This document shows, piece after piece, positions 22,292-31,400 of a stretch of DNA of 40,709 nucleotides. Source of the DNA: CAZDQL01 sp964507325 (GTDB taxonomy: Bacteria; Planctomycetota; UBA1135; GCA-002686595); NCBI GenBank assembly GCA_964507325.1, contig CAZDQL010000058.1:1-40709 (forward strand), written 5' to 3'. The position numbers and the translations under genes are program-made. Position 1 is the first letter of the stretch. Every line of letters starts with the position of its first letter. The notes beneath the pieces were generated by a model that had not been told where the DNA came from, searched no databases, and worked only from the letters and a program-made list of their open reading frames with translations.

Positions 22292-24277
22292 TTGCAGCAT
22301 CGCCTCGCACTAGCCTTCTTCCTCTCGTTCCTGATCCTGATCATCTGGAACGTGGTCCTCTTCCCGCCCCCCCCCGAGACGGCCGAGGGGGACGCCGCGG
22401 GAGGGCCGCCGACCGCTTCCCCGACGGCGCAACCGGGAACCTCCCCGACCGACGCCGCCGTTCCCGCCGAGCCGGAGCGCGCCGCGCCGGAGCCGGTGGA
22501 GCCCTGGCGGGAGTCCCTCTACCTGGGGCGGACGGGAGAGCCCGGCCACTACCACGCGACCTTCGACAACCGCGGGGGCACCCTCGCCACCCTCAAGGTC
22601 GACGGGTACTACACCTCCCTGGGGCTCGACGCGGCCGACCAGGCGCAGGTCGACAACTGGGTCACCCTGGTCGACGAGGTCGACACCGGCCGGGGGATCG
22701 AGACCTCGCTGGCGCTCTCCGCCTCGAGGTCGAGCCTCGACTGGTTCCCGCGCGACCTGGCCACGGTGCGCTGGGAGGCGGAATGGGTCGAAGAGGGGGG
22801 AGCGCGCAGTGGCGTGCGCTTCGTCCACACCTCCGAGTCGGGGGTCAAGCTGGTCAAGACGATCCGCTCCAGCCCGGGGGACCACGACCTCCTGGTGGAC
22901 CTCGAGCTGGCGAACGTCGAGGCGCCGGAGGCGTGGGAGGGACGCCTCGGCGTGCTGCGACTGACCCCCGCCGTGGGGGTGCCCCGCTCCGCCAGCGACG
23001 GCTTCTACATGGAGCCCAAGGCGGGCACCTGCTGGCGCGACGGCCCGCGCGACTTCGGCGTCGACCGCGAGCAACGCAGCTACGGGAAGGCGGTCTTCGA
23101 GGCCCTGCCCCCCACCGAGGGGATCGTCTGGGCGGGGGTGGACAGCAAGTACTTCGCGGTGCTCCTGCGGCCGGTGGGCAACACCGCGACCGCCCTGACC
23201 GGGGTGGCCTGGCGCACCATCTGGGACGCGGTCTGGGTGGCGGAGAACCCCGAGGACTCGGACGAAGGCTTCCGGCACGTGGCCGCGGATGTCGAGCTCT
23301 CCCTGCGCCTGCCCGCCCGGGGAGAGAGCTCCTACCTCTCCTTCCGCCTCTACGCGGGCCCCAAGGACCGCGCCGAGTTCCTGCGCCACGCCGATGGGGA
23401 GGCGCTGGCCAAGCTGGTCAGCAAGGACCTGGGCTTCTTCGACGGCATCGCCAGCCTGCTCCTGCGCATCCTGGGCTTCTTCCACGGGATCGTGGGGAAC
23501 TGGGGCTGGTCGATCATCCTCCTGACCCTCACCGTGCGGGTGGTGCTCTTCCCGATCAACCGCCGCTCCCAGACGGCGATGGCGCGCCACGCCACCAAGA
23601 TGAAGCGCGTGCAGCCGAAGCTGACCGAGGTCAAGGAGCGCTACAAGAACGACCCCAAGAAGCTGCGCGAGGAGCAGGCGCGCATCATGCAGGAGGAGGG
23701 GGCCTTCCCCCCCCTCGGCGGGTGTCTGCCGATCTTCCTGCAGATTCCGGTCTTCTTCGGGCTCTTCTCGGCGCTCCGCACCAGCTTCGATCTGCGCCAG
23801 GCGCCCTTCGTGAGCTGGATCAAGGACCTGTCGGAACCCGATCGCCTGTTGCGCATCGACGTTCCCATACCGCTGCTCGGCACCATCGAGTACCTGAACA
23901 TCCTGCCGCCCCTGATGGTGGTGCTGTGGATCCTGCAGCAGAAGGTGATGCCCAAGCCGACCGACGAGCAGGCCCTGCGCATGCAGCGCATGATGATGTG
24001 GATGCCGATCCTCTTCGGCTTCTTCCTCTACAACTACGCGGCGGGGCTCTCCCTCTACATGATCACCACCTCGGTCTTCGGCGTCATGGAGCAGACGGTG
24101 ATCAAGAAGATCTGGCCCATCGACGACACCGAGAAGCCCAAGAAGAAGAAGAGCGGCTTCATGCAGCGGATGGCGGACATGCAGGAGCAGGCCAAGAAGC
24201 TCGAGGCGATGAAGCGCGAGGAGCGGGACAAGCGCGCCCGCCAGCACAAGCGCCGCAAGAAGGGTGGGGGGCGGTAG
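22292..24277 (+). CDS. yidC: membrane protein insertase YidC
   Basis: A 661-aa insertase that places proteins into the inner membrane, alone or with SecYEG. The layout is the long Gram-negative type: TM1 at about 4-24, a Pro/Ala/Glu-rich linker, a large periplasmic beta-domain to about 370, then the five-helix core (about 390-620). The groove arginine is R416 (LTVRVVLFPINRRSQ). The coiled-coil loop KMKRVQPKLTEVKERYKND and the PLGGCLPIFLQIPVFFGLF block are canonical. The C-terminal tail is Lys/Arg rich (RRKKGGGR) and may touch ribosomes. The start is a TTG only 2 nt after the upstream stop. The periplasmic domain indicates a diderm envelope. Confidence 0.96.
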   Translation: MQHRLALAFFLSFLILIIWNVVLFPPPPETAEGDAAGGPPTASPTAQPGTSPTDAAVPAEPERAAPEPVEPWRESLYLGRTGEPGHYHATFDNRGGTLATLKVDGYYTSLGLDAADQAQVDNWVTLVDEVDTGRGIETSLALSASRSSLDWFPRDLATVRWEAEWVEEGGARSGVRFVHTSESGVKLVKTIRSSPGDHDLLVDLELANVEAPEAWEGRLGVLRLTPAVGVPRSASDGFYMEPKAGTCWRDGPRDFGVDREQRSYGKAVFEALPPTEGIVWAGVDSKYFAVLLRPVGNTATALTGVAWRTIWDAVWVAENPEDSDEGFRHVAADVELSLRLPARGESSYLSFRLYAGPKDRAEFLRHADGEALAKLVSKDLGFFDGIASLLLRILGFFHGIVGNWGWSIILLTLTVRVVLFPINRRSQTAMARHATKMKRVQPKLTEVKERYKNDPKKLREEQARIMQEEGAFPPLGGCLPIFLQIPVFFGLFSALRTSFDLRQAPFVSWIKDLSEPDRLLRIDVPIPLLGTIEYLNILPPLMVVLWILQQKVMPKPTDEQALRMQRMMMWMPILFGFFLYNYAAGLSLYMITTSVFGVMEQTVIKKIWPIDDTEKPKKKKSGFMQRMADMQEQAKKLEAMKREERDKRARQHKRRKKGGGR

Positions 24278-24338
24278 GGGCCTTGGCCTCCGGGACTGGG
24301 CTCTTCACGTCGACTCCTCAGGCCAAGGGCCCGGGTCT

Positions 24339-24424
24339 CCACGGCGTCAGCCGTGGTACCGGAGTCACATCGCGTCGCGCAGCGACGCCAGCGGGGCTGT
24401 GCGCAGCCCCGCTAGTGGAGTGAC
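24339..24424. repeat. palindromic three-hairpin element (REP-like) between yidC and mnmE
   Basis: Three perfect hairpins follow one another: CCACGGC/GCCGTGG (24339-24356, 4-nt loop), GCGTCGC/GCGACGC (24372-24388, 3-nt loop), and AGCGGGGCTG/CAGCCCCGCT (24390-24413, TGCG loop). The last two are bracketed by near-identical octamers, GGAGTCAC (24361-24368) and GGAGTGAC (24417-24424). The mnmE GTG lies within the right octamer. Such clustered palindromes resemble REP/BIME-type dispersed repeats. No second copy is in this window, so dispersal is untested. It might also end yidC transcription, although no T-run is present. Confidence 0.6.
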
Positions 24425-25766
24425 CGGAAGCACCATCTGTGCCCTCGCCTCGGGTTCCGGCGCGGGGGCGCGGGCGGTGATCCGGATCTCGGGGCCCGAG
24501 GCCAGCCGGTTGGTGCACGAGACCTGCAGCGTCGGGGGGCGGCCCCTGGTGCCCGCGGAGCGGGGAGCGACGCGGGCGCGCTTCGCCGACGGCGGGGGGG
24601 AGCAGCCGGTGCTCCTGCTCTGGATGCCGGGGCCCGGCTCCTACACGCGGGAGGACGTGGCCGAGCTGCACCTGCTCGGCAGCCCTCCCCTGGTGCGGGT
24701 GGCGCTCGATCGGCTCCTGGCCCTCGGCGCCACCCCCGCCGCGCCGGGGGAGTTCACCCGGCGCGCCTTCCTGAACGGGCGCATCGACCTGACCCGCGCG
24801 GAGGGGGTGGCGGAGCTCGTCGCCGCGGGCAGCGCCGCGGAGCGGCGCGCCGCCACGGCCCTCCTGGTGGGGGGGCTGGACGAGCGGCTCTCCCGCCTGC
24901 GGGGGGAGCTGGAGGAGCTGCGCGCCCTGGCGGAGGCGAGCCTCGACTTCGACGAGACCGACACCGGGCACGTCCCCACCGCGGAGCTCGACCGTCGCAC
25001 CACCGGGGTGGATCTCCTCCTGGAGGAGGCCCTGGGGTGGGAGCAGCGCCGCGTCCCCGCGGGGGGGGCCGCGCGCGTGGTCCTCGTGGGCGCCCCCAAC
25101 GCGGGCAAGAGCGCCCTCTTCAACCGCTTGACCTCCCCCTCGGGGGCGAGCGGCGGGCAGGCGCTCGTGAGCGAGCTGGCGGGCACCACCCGCGACGCGA
25201 AGGTGGCCCTCTGGGAGCTCCCGGGCGGTGTGACCTGTGAGCTGGTCGACACGGCGGGGGAGGAGGAGCGCCCTCGCGCCGGGGTCGAGGGTGCCGCCCA
25301 GGAGCGCACCGAGCAGGAGCGCCGCAGCGCGGCGCTCCTGCTCTGCGTCCTGGACGCGACCGCCGAGTCCCTCGAGCCGGCTCCGCCCAGCGGGGACCCG
25401 CCGCTGGTGACCGTCTGGAACAAGCTGGACCTCGCCCGCGCCGGCCCCTGCCCTGCGGGGGCGCTCCCCGTCTCGGCCCTCAGTGGCGAGGGTCTCCAAG
25501 AGCTCGCCCGGCGAGTGGCCCATTCCCTCGAGGGGCGTCGGGGAGAAGCGGCGAGCCTCGAGCTCACCGCCCGCCACCGCGCCGCGCTGAGCGACGCCCG
25601 CGACGAGATCGCACGCGCCCGGGCCGAGCTGATCGGTGGGGGACCCCTCGACCTTTTCGCGGAGGGCTTGCGCGCGGCGACCGACGCGCTCGACCAGATC
25701 GCGGGCAGGACGACGTCGGAGGAGGTCCTGGACCGGATCTTTGCCCACTTCTGCTTGGGCAAGTGA
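24420..25766 (+). CDS. mnmE: tRNA modification GTPase MnmE (TrmE)
   Basis: A 448-aa GTPase that, with MnmG, adds the 5-carboxymethylaminomethyl group to wobble U34. The folate-binding N-domain begins STICALASGSGAGARAVIRISG. GEFTRRAFLNGRIDLTRAEGVAEL is the conserved central helix. The inserted G domain has G1 GAPNAGKS (224-231), G3 DTAGE (from D277) and G4 NKLD (from N334). The C-terminal catalytic cysteine is in CLGK (445-448). I chose the GTG at 24420: the frame is open upstream, but that stretch is the hairpin element and not protein-like, and the length then matches the family. No Shine-Dalgarno is seen. The yidC-mnmE pairing is common. Confidence 0.95.
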   Translation: MTGSTICALASGSGAGARAVIRISGPEASRLVHETCSVGGRPLVPAERGATRARFADGGGEQPVLLLWMPGPGSYTREDVAELHLLGSPPLVRVALDRLLALGATPAAPGEFTRRAFLNGRIDLTRAEGVAELVAAGSAAERRAATALLVGGLDERLSRLRGELEELRALAEASLDFDETDTGHVPTAELDRRTTGVDLLLEEALGWEQRRVPAGGAARVVLVGAPNAGKSALFNRLTSPSGASGGQALVSELAGTTRDAKVALWELPGGVTCELVDTAGEEERPRAGVEGAAQERTEQERRSAALLLCVLDATAESLEPAPPSGDPPLVTVWNKLDLARAGPCPAGALPVSALSGEGLQELARRVAHSLEGRRGEAASLELTARHRAALSDARDEIARARAELIGGGPLDLFAEGLRAATDALDQIAGRTTSEEVLDRIFAHFCLGK

Positions 25767-25823
25767 GGGGCGACGTGAGCTCCACCCACAAGTTGTGCCT
25801 GGAGCACCCTTCGGTTTGTTGAC

Positions 25824-25839
25824 ACACAACATCTAGAGT
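25824..25839. promoter_or_regulatory. candidate NrdR box upstream of nrdR
   Basis: ACACAACATCTAGAGT agrees at about 14 of 16 positions with the NrdR-box consensus as I remember it (ACACWATATMTWGTGT). It overlaps a consensus -35 hexamer TTGACA (25819-25824) and a possible -10 TAGAGT (25834-25839). A second palindrome, CACAA-G-TTGTG (25787-25797), lies upstream and could be a partner half. NrdR boxes normally come in pairs near ribonucleotide-reductase genes, so autoregulation is plausible. Confidence 0.5.
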
Positions 25840-25872
25840 GCTCTCCTCTCCCTCTGCCCCGCCCGCCTTGCC

Positions 25873-26361
25873 TTGAAGTGTCTTCGCTGTGGCGCTGATG
25901 ACGACCGGGTCGTCGACTCCCGGACGTCGGCCGACGGTTCCGTCATCCGGCGTCGTCGGGAGTGTCTCAAGTGCTTCATGCGCTTCACGACCTACGAGCG
26001 GATCGAGGAGAGCCCGCTCAGGGTGGTGAAGAAGAGCGGCGAGCGCGTGCGCTTCGACCGCGAGCGGATCCTGCAGGGGATGCTCCGGGCCTGCGAGAAG
26101 CTGGCGGTGTCGATGGAGGACATCGAGGCCGCGGTCAGCCGCGTGGAGATGCGCTGCCAGGAGGGCTACGACCGCGAGGTCCCCAGCTCGGTGATCGGGT
26201 CCCTGGTGATGGACGAGCTGCGCGAGCTCAACCAGGTGGCCTACGTGCGCTTCGCCAGCGTCTACCGCGAGTTCAAGGACGTGAACCAGTTCCTCGACGA
26301 GCTGAAGCCGATGCTCGAGGCCAGCCGTCACGACCGGGAAGCCGAGGATCTCGAGGGGTGA
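25873..26361 (+). CDS. nrdR: transcriptional repressor NrdR
   Basis: A 162-aa repressor of ribonucleotide-reductase genes that senses ATP/dATP. It opens with the zinc ribbon MKCLRCG, VVDSR and RRRECLKC (two Cys pairs), followed by RFTTYERIE. The ATP-cone runs from about 47 to 137: VVKKSGERVRFDRERILQGMLRAC, ending LNQVAYVRFASVYREF. The TTG start is fixed by homology, since the family always begins MKC. A likely NrdR box lies about 35 nt upstream. The stop overlaps the next ATG by one base (TGATG), tying it to an NrdD-like gene. Confidence 0.96.
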   Translation: MKCLRCGADDDRVVDSRTSADGSVIRRRRECLKCFMRFTTYERIEESPLRVVKKSGERVRFDRERILQGMLRACEKLAVSMEDIEAAVSRVEMRCQEGYDREVPSSVIGSLVMDELRELNQVAYVRFASVYREFKDVNQFLDELKPMLEASRHDREAEDLEG

Positions 26362-28430
26362 TGCGTCCCGACGAGAATCCGTCGCCGCCCCCCGCCGACT
26401 GGGCGCCCCCCCCCAAGGTGCGCTCCGTGCGCAAGCGCGACGGGCGCGTGGTGCCCTTCGAGCGCGGGCGCATCGTCGCGGCCGTGCGGCGCGCCCAGGA
26501 CGCCGTCGGGGACCACGATCCGCTCTTCTCCGAGGAGGTGGCCGACGTGGTCGCCCTGGCCCTGGGGGACCGGCAGGCGCACCTCGAGCCGGGGTCTCCC
26601 GCCGCGATTCCCGAAATCGAGCAGATCCAGGACCTGGTGGAGCAGGCCCTGATCGAAATGGGGCGTGCGGCCCTCGCCAAGGCCTACATCCTCTACCGCG
26701 ACCGGCGGGCCCGCGCCCGGGAGGCCCTCACCATCACCGAGCGCCCCGAGCGGGGGCGGCAGATGCCCCTGGTGCGCGCCGGAGGCGGCACCAGTCCCTG
26801 GGACCAGGGGCGCATCGTCGCCGCCTTGATGGAGGAGGCGGCCCTGCCCCGTGAGATCGCCGAAGAGGTCGCCGAGCGGGTCGAGGAGCGCGTGCACGAC
26901 GCCCGTCTGCGCCGGGTCTCGACCACCCTGGTGCGGGAGCTGGTGGACAACGAGCTGATGGCGATGGGGCTCGAGACCGCCCTGCACCGCCAGGAGTCGG
27001 TGGGTATCCCGCGCCACGACCTGCGCCAGCTCCTCTCCCGACCCCGCCTGCAGGGCGCTGGGCCGGAGGAGGGGTGGTGGAACGACGACTGCGACCTGGG
27101 GGAGACGGTGGGAGGGGAGATCCTCGCCCGCTACGCCCTCACCGACGTGGTCGACGAGCGCACCGCCGACCTGCACCGCGCGGGTGCCCTCGACATCGAG
27201 GGGGTGTCGGGCCCCCACCAGGTCCTCTCGCGCGCCGTGCCCGCCGAGCTCTGCATCAGGGGCGAGCCGGGGCCGAGGAGCGGCTACGAGCTCCTGGCGG
27301 AGCTCGCCCCCCTGGTGGCGGGCTCCGGGCGCTGCCTCGTGCTGGAGGGGTTGGCGGTGGCGACCGCACCGATGCTGCGCGGCGCACGCTCGAACGCGGG
27401 GTTGCGCGACCTGCTGGTGGCCCTGGGCGCCGTGGCGCGCGCCGCGGGGCGGCGGCTCGACCTCGGATCCCCCGGCGGTCGCGGGGGCCGTTTCACCGCC
27501 CGACTGCTGGGCGAGCTGGCGTCTCTCGCCACCCAGGGGAACGCCGCCCCACGCCTCTACCTCACCCTGGAGGAGCTCCAGGCGGCGCTCGATCTGGAGC
27601 GCGACCTGGAAGAGGCCGCCGAGGCGCTGCTCGTGCGGGGCGCCCTGGTCCCGGTGTGGCACGGCAAGGACGAGCGCTGGGCCGCCCCCGGCTGCCGGCG
27701 GCGCCCCCGCGAGCGGGGCGCGATCGCCTGCGCCGGAGCGGTCGCCATCAATCTGCCGCGGCTGGCGCGCCAGGCCGGACCCTGGCGCGAGGACCTCTTC
27801 CTCGAGGCCCTGGTCGCCCGCGTGCGCAGCGCCCTCGACTCCCTGGAGGCCCTGGACGCCTTCCAGCGTCGCCACCCGGCGGCGCGCCCCGACGACCTCA
27901 GGGAGCGCATCGGTTGGGCGCTCTCCCCGGTGGGGCTGGTGGAGGCCCTGCGCATCCTGGCCGACGGGGAGGTGCGCCCGGGTCAGGGCGCGCGCATCCT
28001 GGGCGTCCTCTCCGACGCCAGCCGTCGCTTCGGGGAGGAGCGGGGGCTCGCGCTGGCGCTCTCCCCCTTCTTCGGGGAGCGCGCTGGCGCGCGCATGGCG
28101 CGCATCGACGCCGGCGCGCCGCGCGCCACCCAGCGGCGCCTCTTCTCCGACCTGCCCGCACCGGAAGCGACCGCCAGCGTCTCCTACACCACCGGCTACG
28201 CCCTGCCGGCGAGCCTGCTGCAGGGGGGCGCCGGCCACGCGGCGCTCCTGGCCACCGTGCGCGCCGGGGCTCTGCACCCCAGCGTCAACCCGGAATCCTC
28301 GGCCGACGATCCGCGGCCGATGCTCGCCGCCTGGCGGCGCTTCGTCGCGCAGCGCCTCGCGGGCCGCTCGATCCCCTCGCGCTCTCCGCGCCCCTCACCG
28401 GCGGAGACCGAACCCCTCTTCGGCGCCTAA
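26361..28430 (+). CDS. NrdD-like (class III ribonucleotide reductase-related) protein without a glycyl-radical domain
   Basis: A 689-aa protein. An ATP-cone spans about 20-118 (VRKRDGRVVPFERGRIVAAV to KAYILYRDRR). A second cone-like segment lies at about 133-225 (PWDQGRIVAALMEEA to LVDNELMAMGLE). The rest follows class III reductase order: ILARYALTDVVDERTADLHRAG, a possible first Cys (C298), GCR with C445, then AVAINLPRLARQAG, SPVGLVEALRIL, and a late SYTTGYALP. It stops about where NrdD would begin its zinc ribbon and glycyl-radical loop: there is no CxxC pair and no RxxGY. The smc ATG is 11 nt on, so nothing is hidden behind a frameshift. It is either an inactive or regulatory relative or one needing a separate radical protein. 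Coupling to nrdR supports a nucleotide-pool role. Confidence 0.75.
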   Translation: MRPDENPSPPPADWAPPPKVRSVRKRDGRVVPFERGRIVAAVRRAQDAVGDHDPLFSEEVADVVALALGDRQAHLEPGSPAAIPEIEQIQDLVEQALIEMGRAALAKAYILYRDRRARAREALTITERPERGRQMPLVRAGGGTSPWDQGRIVAALMEEAALPREIAEEVAERVEERVHDARLRRVSTTLVRELVDNELMAMGLETALHRQESVGIPRHDLRQLLSRPRLQGAGPEEGWWNDDCDLGETVGGEILARYALTDVVDERTADLHRAGALDIEGVSGPHQVLSRAVPAELCIRGEPGPRSGYELLAELAPLVAGSGRCLVLEGLAVATAPMLRGARSNAGLRDLLVALGAVARAAGRRLDLGSPGGRGGRFTARLLGELASLATQGNAAPRLYLTLEELQAALDLERDLEEAAEALLVRGALVPVWHGKDERWAAPGCRRRPRERGAIACAGAVAINLPRLARQAGPWREDLFLEALVARVRSALDSLEALDAFQRRHPAARPDDLRERIGWALSPVGLVEALRILADGEVRPGQGARILGVLSDASRRFGEERGLALALSPFFGERAGARMARIDAGAPRATQRRLFSDLPAPEATASVSYTTGYALPASLLQGGAGHAALLATVRAGALHPSVNPESSADDPRPMLAAWRRFVAQRLAGRSIPSRSPRPSPAETEPLFGA

Positions 28431-28441
28431 CCTCGCACTCC

Positions 28442-31400
28442 ATGCGTCTGAAACGCCTCGAGCTCCACGGCTTCAAGTCCTTCGCCGACCGCACGGTGAT
28501 GAACTTCGGCCAGCAGCGGCTCACCGGCATCGTGGGTCCCAACGGCTGTGGGAAGAGCAACGTCGTCGACGCCGTGCGCTGGATCCTGGGGGAGACGCGT
28601 CCCACCTCGATGCGCGGCTCGGGGATGGTGGACGTGATCTTCAAGGGCTCCGCCAGCCGTCCGCCCCAGTCGGTGGCGGAGGCCACGATGGTGCTCGACA
28701 ACGGCGGGGAGGTGATTCCCGAGCGCGGGGCGGAGGTGGCGATCACCCGCCGGCTGTACAAGACCGGCGAGGGGGAGTACCTGATCGACGGCGAGCGCGT
28801 GCGCCTCAAGGACGTGCGCGACATGCTCTTCGACACCGGGCTCGGGAGTCGGGGCTACGCGGTCCTCGAGCAGGGGCGCATCGACGCGGTGCTCTCCGCC
28901 AACCCGATCGCGCGCCGCGTCATCTTCGAGGAGGCGGCGGGGATCTCGCGCTACCGCCAGCGACGCCACGAAGCGGAGCTCAAGCTCAAGCGCGTGGAGC
29001 AGGACGTGGAGCGGCTGGAGGACCTGATCCGCGAGCTGCGCAGCCGCTCCCGCTCGCTGAAGATCCAGGCCGGCAAGGCGCAGCGCTACGTCCGCGCGCG
29101 ATCGGAGTGGACTAGCGAGCGCACGCGCTTCCTGCGCCACCGCCTGGCGCTCCTCGACGGCAGCCTGGCGCAGCTCGCGCCGCGGCTCACCGAGCTCGAC
29201 GGAGATCTGGGCGAGCTGCGCGAGCTGCGCAGCGAGTGCGAGGCGGAGGTGGCCCTGCGCGAAGAGGAGCGCTCCGCCACCGTGGCGCAGCTCGACCGGG
29301 TGGGGAACGAGCGCAGCCAGGCGGCGGGGCAGCTCTCCGCCCTCGACGAGCGCAAGAGCCAGCTCGCCCTGCGCGTGCGCTCCTGGCGCTCGTCGGCGGA
29401 GGAAGAGGCGCAGCGCGCCCGCGCCCTGGAGGGGCAGCTCGAGGAGCGGCGCGACGAGCACGCGCGCCTGGAGCAGGAGCTCGCCACCACGCGAGTGCAG
29501 CTCGAGGCGGCGGAGAAGGCCGCCCGTGAGCTCTCCGAGCGGTCGCGCGAGCTGGGGCGCTCCTACCGTCAGGCGCGCAAGGAGGCCGCCGAGCACAACG
29601 ACCTCGTGCTCGCTCGCCTGCACGAGCGCACCGCCTCCGAGAACGCCGTGCGCCACCTGGAGGGCGCCCGGGGCCCGGCGCAGAACCGACTCGAGCGCGC
29701 ACGGGAGAAGCTCACCGAGGTCGAAGGGGCGGCCGAGCTGGTGCGCGTCGAGGCCCAGGGGATCGCCGACCGCGTCACCGAGGGCGAGGACCGCTTGCTC
29801 GCCACCGAAGACGAGCACGAGCGCCTGCGGGACTTCCGCGAGCGCGTCGCCGAGGAGCTGGAGACCGCCCGCGAGGTGCGCCGGGAGCGCGAGCTGGAAC
29901 GGGCGGGGCTGGTGGCGCGCATCGAGTCGCTGCTCGACCGCGAGGCGGAGCTGGCGACCTTCTCCGAGGGCACGCGCCGCGTCCTTGAGGTGGTCGAGAA
30001 CGGCACCGCAGACGATACCGGGGCCCCCCCCTGCGGCGCCGACCAGCTGGCCGGCATCCTGGCCGACCACCTGAAGATCGAGCTCAGGCTCGCGCGCGCC
30101 CTCGACGTGGCCCTGGGGGAGCGCGCCCAGATGCTGGTCGCCAGCGACGCGCGGGTGGCCCTCGACCTGCTCGCTTGGCTCGGGGCCCGCGAGGCGGGTC
30201 AGGTGGGCGTGCTCCTGCCGGGGGGGATCGCCCCCGCGAGGGAGAGCGCCCTCGCCCCCGACCTGGCTTCCCTCGCCGGAGAGGGCGGCGGGGTGGAGGG
30301 GCGCCTCTGCGACCTGGTGCGCTGCCACGATCGCCTGCGTCCCCTGGTGGAGGCGCTCCTGGCGGACGTCTTGGTGGTGGCCGACCTCGAGCGGGCCCTC
30401 GAGCTCGCCGAACGGGAGCCGGGGTGGCGCTTCGTCACCCCCCGCGGCGAGCTGCTCGACCGCGCCGGGATGGTCGGCGGGTACCGCGCGGTGACCCAGG
30501 GACCGGTCGGGCGCCGCTCGACCGCGGCGGACCTGGCGGAGGAGGTGGACACCCTCGAGCGCCGGCTGGCCGGCGACGGGGAGGAGGTGGCGGCGCTGGA
30601 GAGTCGCCTCCAGGAGCAGGGCCAGGCCGTGGAACGCGCCGCCGACTGCCGGGAGGTCGCCCGCCGCGAGCTGGCGGATCTGGAGGGGATCCTGCGCGCC
30701 GCCCGGGCGCGCCTGGCGGACCAGGACGCCGCGCGCATCGAACACGGGCGGGAGGTGGAGCACGCCCAGGCGGAGGTCGCCCGCCTCGACGCCGAGCTCG
30801 AGGCGCAGCGCGAAGAGCGGGACGCGGCCCAGCGCGCCTACGAGCGCGAGAACCAGCTCCTGGAGCAGATGGAGGTCGACCGCCACCGGATGGAGGAGCG
30901 GCGCGAGGCCCTCTCCCGCGAGGAGAGCCGCGCCCACGTGGAGCTCACGCGCCTGCAGGGGGAGCTCTCCGCCCTGCGCCGCCGCCAGGAGGATCTCGCC
31001 CGGCGCGTGACTGAGGACGAGCAGGAGGTCACCCGCGCCGACGGACGGGCCAAGGACTACGAGGCCAACGCCGAGTCGGGGGACGAGGAGGGGGAGCGCA
31101 TCGCCGTGGATGCCGCGCGGCTGGCGGAGGAGCGGGGAGCCCTCGAGCTGCGCCTCGACGAGCTGCGCGAGGTCGAGCGCACCGGCGCCGAACGCATCCG
31201 GGAGATGCGCGAGCGCGCCGAGGAGGTGCAGCGCAGCCTCGACCTGGTGGCGGAGCGGCTGAGCGAGGCGCGGCTGGAGGCGCAGCGCCTGGAGCTGGCG
31301 CGCACCGAGCTCTTCGAGCGCTCCAGGGAGGAGCTCGACCTCGATGCCGACGCCCTGCGGGCCGATTTCGAGCCGGAGCCGGAGCTGGCCGCGGAGGACG

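Noticed and set aside
22310..24247. Long - strand open frame opposite yidC
   Set aside because: Mirror of yidC codons (His/Leu/Gly/Arg repeats); no homology seen.
24264..24419. Longer MnmE with an extra 52 N-terminal residues
   Set aside because: The extension translates the hairpin element and lacks conservation; MnmE homology begins right after the GTG at 24420.
26361..28430. NrdD-like gene as a sequencing-frameshift pseudogene
   Set aside because: The frame is continuous, codon use is normal, the stop is followed in 11 nt by a correct smc start, and no glycyl-radical motif is found in other frames there.
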